64,000 bases of DNA from Bacteroidota bacterium. Lineage in GTDB: Bacteria; Bacteroidota; Bacteroidia; Flavobacteriales; Flavobacteriaceae. Made by a program: the position numbers and the translations under genes. The DNA is taken from the NCBI GenBank assembly GCA_018267095.1, contig JAFDZC010000003.1, forward strand, positions 81,133 through 145,132, read 5' to 3'. The notes under the pieces were generated by a model. That model worked only from the letters and a program-made list of their open reading frames with translations, was not told the origin of the DNA and searched no databases. Below, piece after piece: positions 1-8,703 of the stretch; position 1 is the stretch's first letter; the number at the start of each line of letters is the position of its first letter.

Positions 1-177
<177 letters not shown>

Positions 178-212
178 TAGAATGCTGTTATCGTGTTTAT
201 TTGTTTTGCACC

Positions 213-247
213 ACTGCCTCTTTTTGCTGAGGAGAGAGGCAGTTTTT
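213..247 (+). terminator. Intrinsic terminator between thiol-lyase gene and metX
   Basis: ACTGCCTCT (213-221) pairs perfectly with AGAGGCAGT (235-243) around a 13-base loop, and TTTTT follows. The hairpin ends only about a dozen bases before the metX ATG at 259, so it could partly insulate metX from the upstream gene or act as an attenuator. Confidence 0.75.
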
Positions 248-258
248 AAAAAAATGTC

Positions 259-1260
259 ATGAAAAAATTACAAAAAATAGACTTGTTCCACTGGACGCTG
301 CTCAACGGTCGTCACCACCGATATTTGCCTTTGTTTTATGAAGTTTTCGGACGCGATTTGGGCACAGCAACCGTGGTTGTAGTCAATCATGCGCTTACCG
401 GAAATTCAAGTGTTTCAGGCGATGATGGTTGGTGGAAAGAACTCATTGGCTCAGGGAAAACGATTGATACAGATTTCTTGACGGTGGTGGCGTTTAACAT
501 TCCGGGCAATGGATATGATCAAAAGCCTGAAAATCTCATCGCAAATTACCACGACTTTACTGTGCGTGATGTGGCTTTGATTTTTTGGGAAGGCTTGCTG
601 CACTTGAATATTCCGCATGTTTATGCAATCATCGGCGGTAGTTTAGGCGGAGCGATTGCTTGGGAAATGGCGGCTATTCGGCCTCAATCTGTTGAACATT
701 TGATTCCGATTGCTACCGACTGGAAAGCCACCGATTGGGTCATTGCCAACGTATTGATACAAGATCAAATCCTCAACAATTCAGACGATCCGATAGCCGA
801 TGCGCGATTGCATGCGATGCTGTTGTACCGTACACCTGAGTCGCTCAATGAACGATTCAACCGAAAGCAACTGACTGAATCCTCATTTTTTCACATCGAA
901 AGCTGGCTCATCAACCACGGATTAAAACTCAAAAATCGCTTTACCCTAGAAGCCTACAAACTCATGAATCACCTTCTGCGCACCATCGATTTAACACGAG
1001 ATCGAAACGATTTTCTGAGCATTGCTGCCAAAATTAAAGCCGATATTCATTTGGTTAGCGTGAATTCAGATTATTTTTTTACCGCTGCCGAAAATCAAAA
1101 AACCTATCAAATACTCAGCAAAGTCAAACAAAATGTGTTCTACCACGAAATTGAATCCATCCACGGGCACGATGCTTTTTTGATTGAATTCGAACAACTC
1201 TCATCCTTTTTAAACCCCATTTTTAACTCAGTAAAACAAACACAATATGTCAGCGCTTAA
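259..1260 (+). CDS. metX: Homoserine O-acetyltransferase-like alpha/beta hydrolase (MetX family)
   Basis: A 333-residue alpha/beta-hydrolase fold protein. The nucleophile elbow GGSLGG places the catalytic Ser at residue 128. The probable acid is Asp271 (VNSD) and the probable His is 304 in GHDAFL, the end motif typical of MetX. An oxyanion-loop-like NHALTGNS lies near residues 43-50. MetX enzymes acetylate homoserine with acetyl-CoA, supplying the substrate of the sulfhydrylase upstream. The gene overlaps the homoserine dehydrogenase gene by 14 bases, which indicates co-translation and a shared methionine pathway. The family also contains serine acetyltransferases, so homoserine is inferred from context. 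Confidence 0.85.
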   Translation: MKKLQKIDLFHWTLLNGRHHRYLPLFYEVFGRDLGTATVVVVNHALTGNSSVSGDDGWWKELIGSGKTIDTDFLTVVAFNIPGNGYDQKPENLIANYHDFTVRDVALIFWEGLLHLNIPHVYAIIGGSLGGAIAWEMAAIRPQSVEHLIPIATDWKATDWVIANVLIQDQILNNSDDPIADARLHAMLLYRTPESLNERFNRKQLTESSFFHIESWLINHGLKLKNRFTLEAYKLMNHLLRTIDLTRDRNDFLSIAAKIKADIHLVSVNSDYFFTAAENQKTYQILSKVKQNVFYHEIESIHGHDAFLIEFEQLSSFLNPIFNSVKQTQYVSA

Positions 1261-2347
1261 AATCAACATTGTCCTTTTTGGTATTGGCAACATTGGCAGC
1301 ACACTCGTGCGTCAGGTGCTTGAGAGCCGCGCTTTTTTTCTGGAAAACTACAACATCGATTTGCGCTTTCCGGTCATCACCAATTCAACGGTCGCTTTTT
1401 TTGAAAAAGACGGTTTGCCACATCAATGGGAAACCAATTTTGCCCAAGCGGCCATTCCGTTTCAAATCCAAGATATTCTTGATTATGTTCAGGCACGCGA
1501 ATTCGACAACCTCATAGCGGTCGATGCCACAGCGAGTTGGTCTATTTTAGAACACTACACCACACTCATTGAAAACGGTTTTGATTTGGTCGCAGCCAAC
1601 AAAAAAGCCAATACCCAATCGTTTGAATTTTATCAATCATTGCGCGAACATCTGGCGGTTTATCAAAAGCAATTTCTATATGAAACCAATGTTGGGGCTG
1701 CCTTGCCGGTGATTAAAACGTTGCGCAACTTGTATGATTCAGGTGAAAAAATCACGCGTATTCGAGGAGTTTTCTCGGGCTCGTTGAGTTATGTTTTTAA
1801 TCGATTTTCTGAAGAGGAAGCACCTTTTTCAAGTATTCTGGAACAAGCTGAACAACTCGGACTTACCGAACCCGATTCACGCGAGGACTTATCCGGTCAA
1901 GATGTAGCTCGAAAATTATTGATTCTGGCCAGAGAACTCGGTCATGAATTTGAGTTTACCGACGTACAAATTCAATCGCTTTTGCCCACTGATTTGCCCA
2001 CAGGTTTAACGGTGAAGCAATACAAAAACCAGCGTTCAGTGCTTGATCAACCGCTCAGATGCTCGAAAATTGCTCAAGCAGAAAACCGCGTTTTACGCTA
2101 TGTAGGACAATGGGAGGTGGCGCAAAAAACCTTAGAAGTTAAACTGATCTCAGTCCCCAAAAATTCGGCTTTAGGTCAACTCAAAGGCGCTGACAATCTG
2201 ATTGAAATTTATACGACTTCGTACCAAGAGACACCGCTGGTTATTCAAGGAGCGGGTGCCGGTAAAGAAGTCACCGCACGTGGAGTGCTCAGTGATATTT
2301 TGCAATTGGCACAACAGATCAAAACCCGTTCAGCCATCTGGATTTAA
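1247..2347 (+). CDS. hom: Homoserine dehydrogenase
   Basis: A 366-residue enzyme that reduces aspartate semialdehyde to homoserine, feeding methionine and threonine synthesis. The N-terminal Rossmann motif is GIGNIGSTLVRQ. The catalytic domain shows AANKKANT and the signature GVFSGSLSYVFN, followed by LTEPDSREDLSGQDVARK. There is no aspartokinase fusion and no long C-terminal ACT domain, so it is the monofunctional short type. Its start lies inside the metX 3' end. Together with metX and the thiol-lyase it forms a homoserine-to-homocysteine block. Confidence 0.93.
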   Translation: MSALKINIVLFGIGNIGSTLVRQVLESRAFFLENYNIDLRFPVITNSTVAFFEKDGLPHQWETNFAQAAIPFQIQDILDYVQAREFDNLIAVDATASWSILEHYTTLIENGFDLVAANKKANTQSFEFYQSLREHLAVYQKQFLYETNVGAALPVIKTLRNLYDSGEKITRIRGVFSGSLSYVFNRFSEEEAPFSSILEQAEQLGLTEPDSREDLSGQDVARKLLILARELGHEFEFTDVQIQSLLPTDLPTGLTVKQYKNQRSVLDQPLRCSKIAQAENRVLRYVGQWEVAQKTLEVKLISVPKNSALGQLKGADNLIEIYTTSYQETPLVIQGAGAGKEVTARGVLSDILQLAQQIKTRSAIWI

Positions 2348-2372
2348 TTTTATAAAACACAACAAAAATTCC

Positions 2373-3578
2373 ATGCGATTAGATTTTATGGCATTTGCCA
2401 TTCCGTTTTTTCTCTTTTTTATGGGCCTCGAATATTATTTGAGTGTCAAGTGGAACCAAAAAGTGCATCAGTTTCACGAAAGTATTGCCAACATCAATGT
2501 TGGAATTGCCGAGCGATTGTCTGATTTGCTCACAACGGGTTCTTTTTATTTTGTTTTTTCGTGGATTCATGAGCGATATGCTTTTTTTGAGATTAAGCCC
2601 GGAGCGATCACTTGGCTGTTGCTTTTTCTGGCAACCGATTTTGTTTGGTATTGGTATCATCGATTGGGGCATCAAGTCAATATTTTGTGGGCGGCGCATA
2701 TTGTTCACCACCAAAGCGACGATTTTAATTACACGGCTGCTGCCAGAATCACTGTGCTTCAAGCCGTGGCGCGCGGATTGTTTTGGAGTGTTTTACCGCT
2801 TTTGGGTTTTCCGCCCAAAATGATTGTCGTGCTGTTGCTCATCCACGGGACTTATCCTTTTTTTACGCACACCCAACTCATCGGGAAATTGGGTTGGCTT
2901 GAGTACATCATCGTTACACCGTCGCATCACAGGGTACACCACAGCAGCAATCCGGAATATTTAGATAAAAACTACGGCGATATGCTCATTATTTGGGACA
3001 AAATTTTTGGAACCTTCGCGCCCGAAACCACCGAGCCCATCTATGGCTTAACCAAATCACTGAACAGCCAAAGTTTTCTGTGGCAACATTTTCATTATTT
3101 TTTAGAATTGGGTCTGGCTTTTCGGATGGCGCCTTCTGTGCGAGATAAAATTCAAGTTGTTTTCGGAAGTCCAGCTGAATTTGATCCGCGCATGAGGATG
3201 ATACTGGAGCGCAAATTATCTCAGAAAGTTCACACCTCATATTCCGCAAGACTCAAGCGAACCATTCAACTTAAAACGGCTTCTACCATCGCGGTTACTT
3301 TTGCCACCGTTTTATTTTCAAAGTATTTTCAAGCCAATCAATTGGCGCTGATCAGCATTTATATTCTACTCAGTTTAATTGTTACCGGTGCGATGCTCGA
3401 GCAAAAAAGGTGGATTTTTCATTTAGAGTTTATTCGTTTGGGTATCTTTTTATTGGGATTGAGTACGATGAATCAAGCGCTCTATGTTACTTCAGCCTTG
3501 AGCATTTTATTTTTAGGCATCTTGTTGTTTTACAAAACCGCTCAACGAAAATATCAAGCTTTTTTGTTCTCATGCTAA
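2373..3578 (+). CDS. Sterol desaturase / fatty acid hydroxylase superfamily membrane protein
   Basis: A 401-residue integral membrane protein. The diiron-ligand histidine motifs of the fatty acid hydroxylase superfamily are all present: HRLGH, HIVHH and HHRVHH. I chose ATG 2373 (MRLDFMAF) because the in-frame start further upstream (2202) lies well inside hom; this gives a 25-base gap after hom. Hydrophobic segments cover the N terminus, and several more fill the C-terminal 120 residues beyond the hydroxylase domain. The substrate is unknown; family members act on sterols, fatty acyl chains, alkylglycerols or carotenoids. Its place behind hom looks like operon read-through rather than a methionine role. 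Confidence 0.82.
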   Translation: MRLDFMAFAIPFFLFFMGLEYYLSVKWNQKVHQFHESIANINVGIAERLSDLLTTGSFYFVFSWIHERYAFFEIKPGAITWLLLFLATDFVWYWYHRLGHQVNILWAAHIVHHQSDDFNYTAAARITVLQAVARGLFWSVLPLLGFPPKMIVVLLLIHGTYPFFTHTQLIGKLGWLEYIIVTPSHHRVHHSSNPEYLDKNYGDMLIIWDKIFGTFAPETTEPIYGLTKSLNSQSFLWQHFHYFLELGLAFRMAPSVRDKIQVVFGSPAEFDPRMRMILERKLSQKVHTSYSARLKRTIQLKTASTIAVTFATVLFSKYFQANQLALISIYILLSLIVTGAMLEQKRWIFHLEFIRLGIFLLGLSTMNQALYVTSALSILFLGILLFYKTAQRKYQAFLFSC

Positions 3579-3615
3579 TGACTACAACGTTGGCGTAAGT
3601 TTTTTTTAAAAAAGA

Positions 3616-3651
3616 GTTGCAAAAAACAAATTCATACGCGTACTTTGCAAC
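3616..3651 (+). promoter_or_regulatory. Promoter of the SAM-riboswitch/metH transcript with inverted repeat
   Basis: TTG (3617-3619) is followed after 21 bases by TACTTTG (3641-3647), close to the Bacteroidota promoter TTG-N17-23-TAnnTTTG but one T short. The two elements are embedded in a perfect 8-bp inverted repeat, GTTGCAAA (3616-3623) and TTTGCAAC (3644-3651). The transcript would start just before the riboswitch at 3670. Confidence 0.55.
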
Positions 3652-3669
3652 GTTCTTATAAATTATGTC

Positions 3670-3771
3670 GTTATCACGAAAGCGGGAGGGAATAGACCCT
3701 GTGAACGCTTAGCAACCCTACTTCTGTAGAAGGTGCTACATTCTACCTCGTCCAGAACGAGAACAGATAAC
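3670..3771 (+). ncRNA. SAM-I (S-box) riboswitch upstream of metH
   Basis: The region shows the S-box landmarks in order: P1 5' strand GTTATC (3670-3675), GGGAGGGAATAGACCC, GTGAACGCTTAGCAACCC, AAGGTGCTACATTC, a small variable helix, and P1 3' strand AGATAAC (3765-3771). The order and the core sequences match the SAM-I aptamer. It sits upstream of the split metH genes, whose product feeds SAM synthesis, so repression by SAM is the expected logic. Confidence 0.9.
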
Positions 3772-3791
3772 CCAGAGAAATGCTCTCTTTC

Positions 3792-3819
3792 CTGATAACA
3801 CATACTTACACGTTATCAG
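3792..3819 (+). promoter_or_regulatory. Hairpin before metH start, probable riboswitch expression platform
   Basis: CTGATAAC (3792-3799) pairs perfectly with GTTATCAG (3812-3819); the ATG of metH follows at 3821. The stem repeats the riboswitch P1 sequences GTTATC/GATAAC, so strands can be exchanged between P1 and this hairpin. No U-tract follows, which favours control of translation initiation over termination. Confidence 0.6.
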
Positions 3820-3820
3820 T

Positions 3821-4813
3821 ATGCGTATTAATATCAATGAAATTCTAAACCAGCGAATCCTCGTGCTCGACGGTGCCATGGGAACCATGTTGCAACGCAA
3901 TCATTTTGAAGAAGCCGACTTCCGGGGCGAGCGCTTTAAGGATTTTCCACATCCTTTAAAAGGAAACAATGATTTGCTTTCGATTACCCAACCCGAGGCG
4001 GTCAAAGCCGTGCACCGCGCTTATTTTGAAGCCGGAGCCGATATAGTCGAGACCAACACCTTCTCGGGAACCACGATTGGAATGGCCGATTACCACATGG
4101 AAGATTTAGTCTACGAACTCAATTACCAATCCGCAAAAATTGCTCGTGAAGTGGCCGATGAGTTTACCGATAAACCGCGGTTTGTAGCGGGTTCCATTGG
4201 CCCAACCAACCGAACGGCCAGTATGAGTCCGGATGTGAATGATCCGGGTTATCGCGCGGTGACTTTTGACGATTTGAGAATTGCTTATCGTCAGCAAGTA
4301 GAAGCTTTAATCGACGGAGGAGCCGATTTGTTGTTGGTTGAAACCATTTTTGATACGCTCAATGCCAAAGCCGCTTTGTTCGCCATTGAAGAAGTCAAAG
4401 AAGAACGTCAATCAGATATTCCCGTTATGGTTTCCGGAACGATTACAGATGCTTCCGGACGCACCTTATCCGGGCAAACGGTTGAAGCATTTTTGATTTC
4501 AATTGCGCACATTCCGTTGTTGAGCGTTGGTTTCAATTGTGCTTTAGGCGCTGATCAGTTAAAACCGTATTTGAAGCGTTTGGGCCAACATACCCAACTC
4601 AATATTTCAGCGCATCCCAATGCGGGATTGCCCAACGCCTTTGGCCAATACGATCAAACACCTGAAGAAATGCAAAGTTTGATCCGCGATTATTTACAAG
4701 AAAATTTAGTCAACATCATCGGCGGTTGTTGCGGAACCACACCCGAGCATATTCGTGCCATTGCACAAGTAGCGGCTGAATTCGAACCCCGAAAAATAAC
4801 AGCAACCGTCTAA
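3821..4813 (+). CDS. metH: Methionine synthase, homocysteine-binding module (split MetH, part 1)
   Basis: A 330-residue protein equal to the N-terminal homocysteine S-methyltransferase barrel of cobalamin-dependent MetH. Start motif [10 protein letters not shown] and TNTFSGT are present. The zinc ligands are a Cys in VGFNCALG and the Cys pair in [11 protein letters not shown]. It binds and activates homocysteine for methylation. The stop codon overlaps the start of the second half (taATG, one base), so the two proteins are made together. Each half ends at a domain boundary and keeps its catalytic residues, so this is a natural split rather than a frameshift. Confidence 0.93.
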   Translation: MRININEILNQRILVLDGAMGTMLQRNHFEEADFRGERFKDFPHPLKGNNDLLSITQPEAVKAVHRAYFEAGADIVETNTFSGTTIGMADYHMEDLVYELNYQSAKIAREVADEFTDKPRFVAGSIGPTNRTASMSPDVNDPGYRAVTFDDLRIAYRQQVEALIDGGADLLLVETIFDTLNAKAALFAIEEVKEERQSDIPVMVSGTITDASGRTLSGQTVEAFLISIAHIPLLSVGFNCALGADQLKPYLKRLGQHTQLNISAHPNAGLPNAFGQYDQTPEEMQSLIRDYLQENLVNIIGGCCGTTPEHIRAIAQVAAEFEPRKITATV

Positions 4814-7494
4814 TGGCAGATACCACACAGAAATACTTATGTCTTTCCGGATTGGAGCCCTTGATTGTGACTCCGGAATCTAATTTTATCAACGTGGGCG
4901 AGCGCACCAATGTGACGGGCTCTCGCAAGTTTTTGCGTTTGATTAAAGAAGGCAACTACGAAGCAGCGGTAGACATCGCCCGTACTCAAGTAGAAGGCGG
5001 GGCGCAAATCATCGACGTGAACATGGATGAAGGCATGCTCGATGGCGTAGAAGCCATGACTAAATTCCTGAATTTAATTGCAGCCGAACCCGACATTGCG
5101 CGTGTTCCGGTGATGATTGACAGTTCTAAATGGGAAATCATCGAAGCCGGACTCAAAGTCATCCAAGGAAAAGGCGTCGTGAATTCGATTTCTTTGAAAG
5201 AAGGCGAAGCAACCTTTATCCATCATGCCAAACTCATCAAGCGCTACGGAGCGGCTGTGATTGTGATGGCTTTTGATGAGTTGGGTCAAGCCGATACCTA
5301 CGAGCGCCGCATTGAAATTTGTCAACGCAGCTATGATATTTTGGTGAATCGGGTAGGATTTCCGGCGACGGATATCATCTTTGATCCGAATATTTTTCCG
5401 GTCGCCACGGGCATGGACGAACACCGTCGCAATGCACTCGACTTTTTTTTAGCGACCAAATGGATTCGTGAAAACCTTCCTTATGCCCATATTTCAGGCG
5501 GCGTGAGCAATGTGTCGTTTTCGTTTCGAGGCAATGACAAAGTGCGCGAAGCCATGCATTCGGCTTTTTTATATCATGCCATTCAACACGGGATGACGAT
5601 GGGTATTGTGAATCCGGAGATGTTGGAAGTCTATGACGAAATCGAACCGGAATTGCTGGACTATGTTGAAGATGTTTTACTCGATCGCAGAGATGATGCC
5701 ACCGAGCGTTTGTTGGCTTATGCCGAAAATTTAAAGTCGGATACCAAATCCAACGACAAAGCAGTTCAGGAGTGGCGCAATGGTTCGGTACAAGAGCGAT
5801 TGACGCATTCCTTGGTGAAAGGTTTAGACGAGTTCATCGAGCAAGATGTAGAAGAAGCTCGCCAACAAGTCAATCAACCGATTCAAGTGATAGAACAACA
5901 TCTAATGAACGGAATGAACGTCGTGGGCGATTTGTTTGGTTCGGGCAAAATGTTCTTGCCCCAAGTGGTGAAATCAGCGCGTGTTATGAAAAAAGCGGTG
6001 GCGTATTTGTTGCCATTTATCGAAGCCAGTAAAGACGGTCAGTCTTCAAGCGCCGGCAAGGTTTTGATGGCCACCGTAAAAGGCGATGTACATGACATCG
6101 GAAAGAACATTGTGTCGGTGGTATTGGCCTGTAATAACTTTGAAATTATTGATTTGGGTGTGATGGTACCGCCCGAGAAAATTATACAAACGGCTGTTGC
6201 TGAAAATGTAGATATTATCGGATTGAGTGGTTTGATTACGCCGTCTTTGGATGAAATGGTTTATCTCGCCAAAGAAATGGAACGTTTGCATATTTCGATT
6301 CCGATTATGATTGGTGGCGCCACTACTTCGCGTGCGCACACCGCGGTGAAAATTGCTCCAGAATATACCGGAAGTGTGGTGCATGTCAACGATGCTTCGC
6401 GCGCTGTGACGGTAGCCAGCAATTTGTTGCAACCCGAAAATAAAGAAGTTTATGCTGCACAAATTCGAACCGAATACGATGATTTGCGCGAAGGCTATTT
6501 GAACCGCAGCCGCGAAAAGGAATATTTGACCATTGAGGCAGCGCGGGCGAATAAATGTCAACTCGATTGGTCAAGCTACCAACCGGCAAAACCTAATTTT
6601 GTTGGCGTTCAAGAAGTTGAGGTTTCTTTAGCTGAATTGGTGCCGTTTATCGACTGGACACCGTTTTTCCATTCGTGGCAGTTGTTTGGGAAATATCCGG
6701 CCATTTTGAGCGATGAAGTCGTGGGCGAACAAGCGCAACAGTTGTTTGACGATGCCCAAAAAATGTTGGCGCAAATCGTTGATGAAAACTGGTTTACCGC
6801 CAAAGGATTGGTCGGAATATTTCCAGCGAATACCGTCAACGATGATGATATCGAAGTGCTGCCAACAACAGACAATCAAACACCAACAACTTTCCTCACC
6901 CTGCGTCAGCAATCCAAGAAAACCGCAGGCGCACCCAATATGGCTTTGGCCGATTTTATTGCGCCCAAGGAAACCGGGATTCAAGATTACATTGGGTGTT
7001 TTTGTGTGACCACCGGATTTGGCGTAGATGAAAAAGCCGCCCAATTCGAAAAAGCCTTAGACGATTACCACGCGATCATGACCAAAGCTTTGGGCGACCG
7101 CTTGGCCGAGGCTTTTGCCGAATATTTACACCTGAGCGTGCGCAAAGAAATCTGGGGTTATGCCAGCGATGAACAACTAGACAACAACGCTTTGATTGCC
7201 GAAGAATATAAAGGAATTCGTCCGGCACCGGGCTATCCGGCTTGTCCGGACCATTTAGAGAAACCAACGATTTGGAAGTTGCTCGACGTTGAAAAACGCA
7301 TTGGGGTAACACTTACCGAAAGCATGGCGATGTGGCCGGCGGCTTCGGTGTCGGGCTATTATTTGGCGCATCCGCAGAGTAAGTATTTTGGTTTGGGTAA
7401 AATCAAAGACGATCAAGTAGCCGATTATGCCCAGCGCCGTGGAATTACTATTCAAGAAGCGCAAAAATGGTTGGCGCCGAATATGGCTGAATAG
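4813..7494 (+). CDS. metH: Methionine synthase, folate-, cobalamin- and SAM-binding modules (split MetH, part 2)
   Basis: An 893-residue protein with the remaining MetH domains in order. The pterin-binding barrel comes first ([14 protein letters not shown] near residue 27), then the helical cap (about 320-410). The cobalamin domain has the DxHxxG motif DVHDIGKNI, whose His is the lower axial cobalt ligand. The C-terminal SAM-dependent reactivation domain contains [12 protein letters not shown] and [11 protein letters not shown]. With part 1 it transfers a methyl group from methyl-tetrahydrofolate to homocysteine. The methyl donor is made by metF just downstream. Expression is expected to follow the SAM-I riboswitch at 3670. 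Confidence 0.95.
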   Translation: MADTTQKYLCLSGLEPLIVTPESNFINVGERTNVTGSRKFLRLIKEGNYEAAVDIARTQVEGGAQIIDVNMDEGMLDGVEAMTKFLNLIAAEPDIARVPVMIDSSKWEIIEAGLKVIQGKGVVNSISLKEGEATFIHHAKLIKRYGAAVIVMAFDELGQADTYERRIEICQRSYDILVNRVGFPATDIIFDPNIFPVATGMDEHRRNALDFFLATKWIRENLPYAHISGGVSNVSFSFRGNDKVREAMHSAFLYHAIQHGMTMGIVNPEMLEVYDEIEPELLDYVEDVLLDRRDDATERLLAYAENLKSDTKSNDKAVQEWRNGSVQERLTHSLVKGLDEFIEQDVEEARQQVNQPIQVIEQHLMNGMNVVGDLFGSGKMFLPQVVKSARVMKKAVAYLLPFIEASKDGQSSSAGKVLMATVKGDVHDIGKNIVSVVLACNNFEIIDLGVMVPPEKIIQTAVAENVDIIGLSGLITPSLDEMVYLAKEMERLHISIPIMIGGATTSRAHTAVKIAPEYTGSVVHVNDASRAVTVASNLLQPENKEVYAAQIRTEYDDLREGYLNRSREKEYLTIEAARANKCQLDWSSYQPAKPNFVGVQEVEVSLAELVPFIDWTPFFHSWQLFGKYPAILSDEVVGEQAQQLFDDAQKMLAQIVDENWFTAKGLVGIFPANTVNDDDIEVLPTTDNQTPTTFLTLRQQSKKTAGAPNMALADFIAPKETGIQDYIGCFCVTTGFGVDEKAAQFEKALDDYHAIMTKALGDRLAEAFAEYLHLSVRKEIWGYASDEQLDNNALIAEEYKGIRPAPGYPACPDHLEKPTIWKLLDVEKRIGVTLTESMAMWPAASVSGYYLAHPQSKYFGLGKIKDDQVADYAQRRGITIQEAQKWLAPNMAE

Positions 7495-7593
7495 GATATA
7501 GGAATTAGTAAGCGAGAGATTTGATATTAAGAGGAGCAAGTCCAGTGGACTTGAGGTATTTTGTCATAACAAAAGCTTCATCTTGATTCGTCT

Positions 7594-7647
7594 GCGAGAG
7601 GGATAGAGGCAAGCACCGCGTGCAGCCGAAAGCCCGACGGCGGACCC
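7594..7647. repeat. GC-rich intergenic repeat, copy 1 (partial)
   Basis: A 54-base GC-rich patch in the 219-base metH-metF gap. Read on the minus strand it contains GCCGTCGGGCTTT, then GCACGCGGTGCTTGCC and TATCCCTCTCGC, closely matching the right half of the copy at 63545-63646 (GCCGTCGGGTTTT ... AATCCCTCACGC). The rest of this gap shows a small inverted repeat, AAGTCCAGTGGACTT near 7538, and no gene. Confidence 0.6.
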
Positions 7648-7713
7648 AAACATCCAACATAAAAACAGAGCTTGCTACCGCCGGCTCGCCCAAAAAAAGA
7701 AAGAGAATTAATT

Positions 7714-8670
7714 ATGAAAGTAACCCAACATATTGAAAACGCTCAAGGAAAACCATTGTTTTCATTTGAGATTTTACCGCCGCTGAAAGGACAAAATATT
7801 CAGTCGATTTTTGACGGAATTGATCCGCTCATGGAATTCAAACCTCCGTTTATTGATGTGACGTACCACCGCGAGGAATATGAATTCAAAGAACTTGAGA
7901 ACGGTTTGCTGCAAAAGAAAATTGTCAAGAAACGCCCCGGAACGGTGGGTATTTGTGCTGCAATTCAAGGGAAATACAATGTCGATGCGATTCCGCATGT
8001 GTTGTGTGGCGGATTTACCAAAGAAGACACCGAGAATTTGCTCATTGATTTGGATTTTTTGGGCATTGACAATGTCGTGGCCTTGCGCGGCGATGCACTC
8101 AAAACCGAAACCTATTTTAAACCCGAGAAAGACGGCAACAATTATGCTTCTGAACTTGTGGAGCAAATCAATAAGCTCAACCGCGGAATTTATTTGGATG
8201 AAGATTTGAAAAATTCGGCCAAAACCAATTTTTGTATTGGTATTGCGGGTTATCCGGAGAAACACATGGAAGCGCCAAGTTTGGATTCGGATATTCACTT
8301 CTTGAAACAGAAGATAAAAAACGGAGCTGATTACATCATTACGCAACTTTTTTACGACAACAAAAAATATTTTGACTTCGTGGATAAATGCCGTGTCGCC
8401 GGTATTACCGTGCCCATTATTCCCGGACTCAAACCCATTGCGACCAAAAAGCAACTCAATTTGATTCCGCATCGATTTAGTGTGGAGCTTCCGGATGATT
8501 TGATTATGGAAGTAGTGCGTGCCAAAGACAACGATGCCGTGATGCAAGTGGGTATTGAATGGTGCATTGCACAAAGCAAAGAACTTTTGGCAGCGGGTGT
8601 TCCGGTGTTGCATTACTATTCGATGGGCAAGGCAGCCAACATCAAAGCCATTGCGCGCGAGGTATTTTAA
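7714..8670 (+). CDS. metF: Methylenetetrahydrofolate reductase
   Basis: A 318-residue FAD enzyme that reduces 5,10-methylene-THF to 5-methyl-THF, the methyl donor used by MetH. N-terminal FSFEILPPLKG contains the catalytic Glu, followed by FIDVTYH, and VALRGD appears about residue 125. The second half shows GIAGYPEKH, GADYIITQLFYD and PIIPGLKPI. ATG 7714 (MKVTQHIEN) fits family N termini; a longer reading from 7672 would begin in the repeat region. A 219-base gap separates it from metH, so whether the riboswitch reaches it is open. Confidence 0.95.
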   Translation: MKVTQHIENAQGKPLFSFEILPPLKGQNIQSIFDGIDPLMEFKPPFIDVTYHREEYEFKELENGLLQKKIVKKRPGTVGICAAIQGKYNVDAIPHVLCGGFTKEDTENLLIDLDFLGIDNVVALRGDALKTETYFKPEKDGNNYASELVEQINKLNRGIYLDEDLKNSAKTNFCIGIAGYPEKHMEAPSLDSDIHFLKQKIKNGADYIITQLFYDNKKYFDFVDKCRVAGITVPIIPGLKPIATKKQLNLIPHRFSVELPDDLIMEVVRAKDNDAVMQVGIEWCIAQSKELLAAGVPVLHYYSMGKAANIKAIAREVF

Positions 8671-8685
8671 TATTGAATATATTTG
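8651..8685 (+). promoter_or_regulatory. Candidate promoter for the PagL-like gene
   Basis: TATATTTG (8678-8685) is a perfect TAnnTTTG element; TTG at 8651-8653 lies 24 bases upstream, slightly beyond the usual spacing. It overlaps the metF 3' end and precedes the ATG at 8704. Confidence 0.5.
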
Positions 8686-8703
8686 CCGCTTTATTGCAAC
8701 AAA

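Noticed and set aside
6046-6561. Antisense open frame of 171 codons inside metH part 2
   Set aside because: It lies opposite the conserved cobalamin domain and shows no protein-like features.
3821-7494. metH interrupted in the middle, as if by a frameshift
   Set aside because: Both halves end at domain boundaries, overlap by taATG, and keep zinc, pterin, cobalamin and SAM motifs. A split MetH is normal in flavobacteria.
7774-8613. Antisense open frame of 279 codons inside metF
   Set aside because: It mirrors metF codons, has a His/Asn/Phe-biased composition and no motif, and metF itself is certain.
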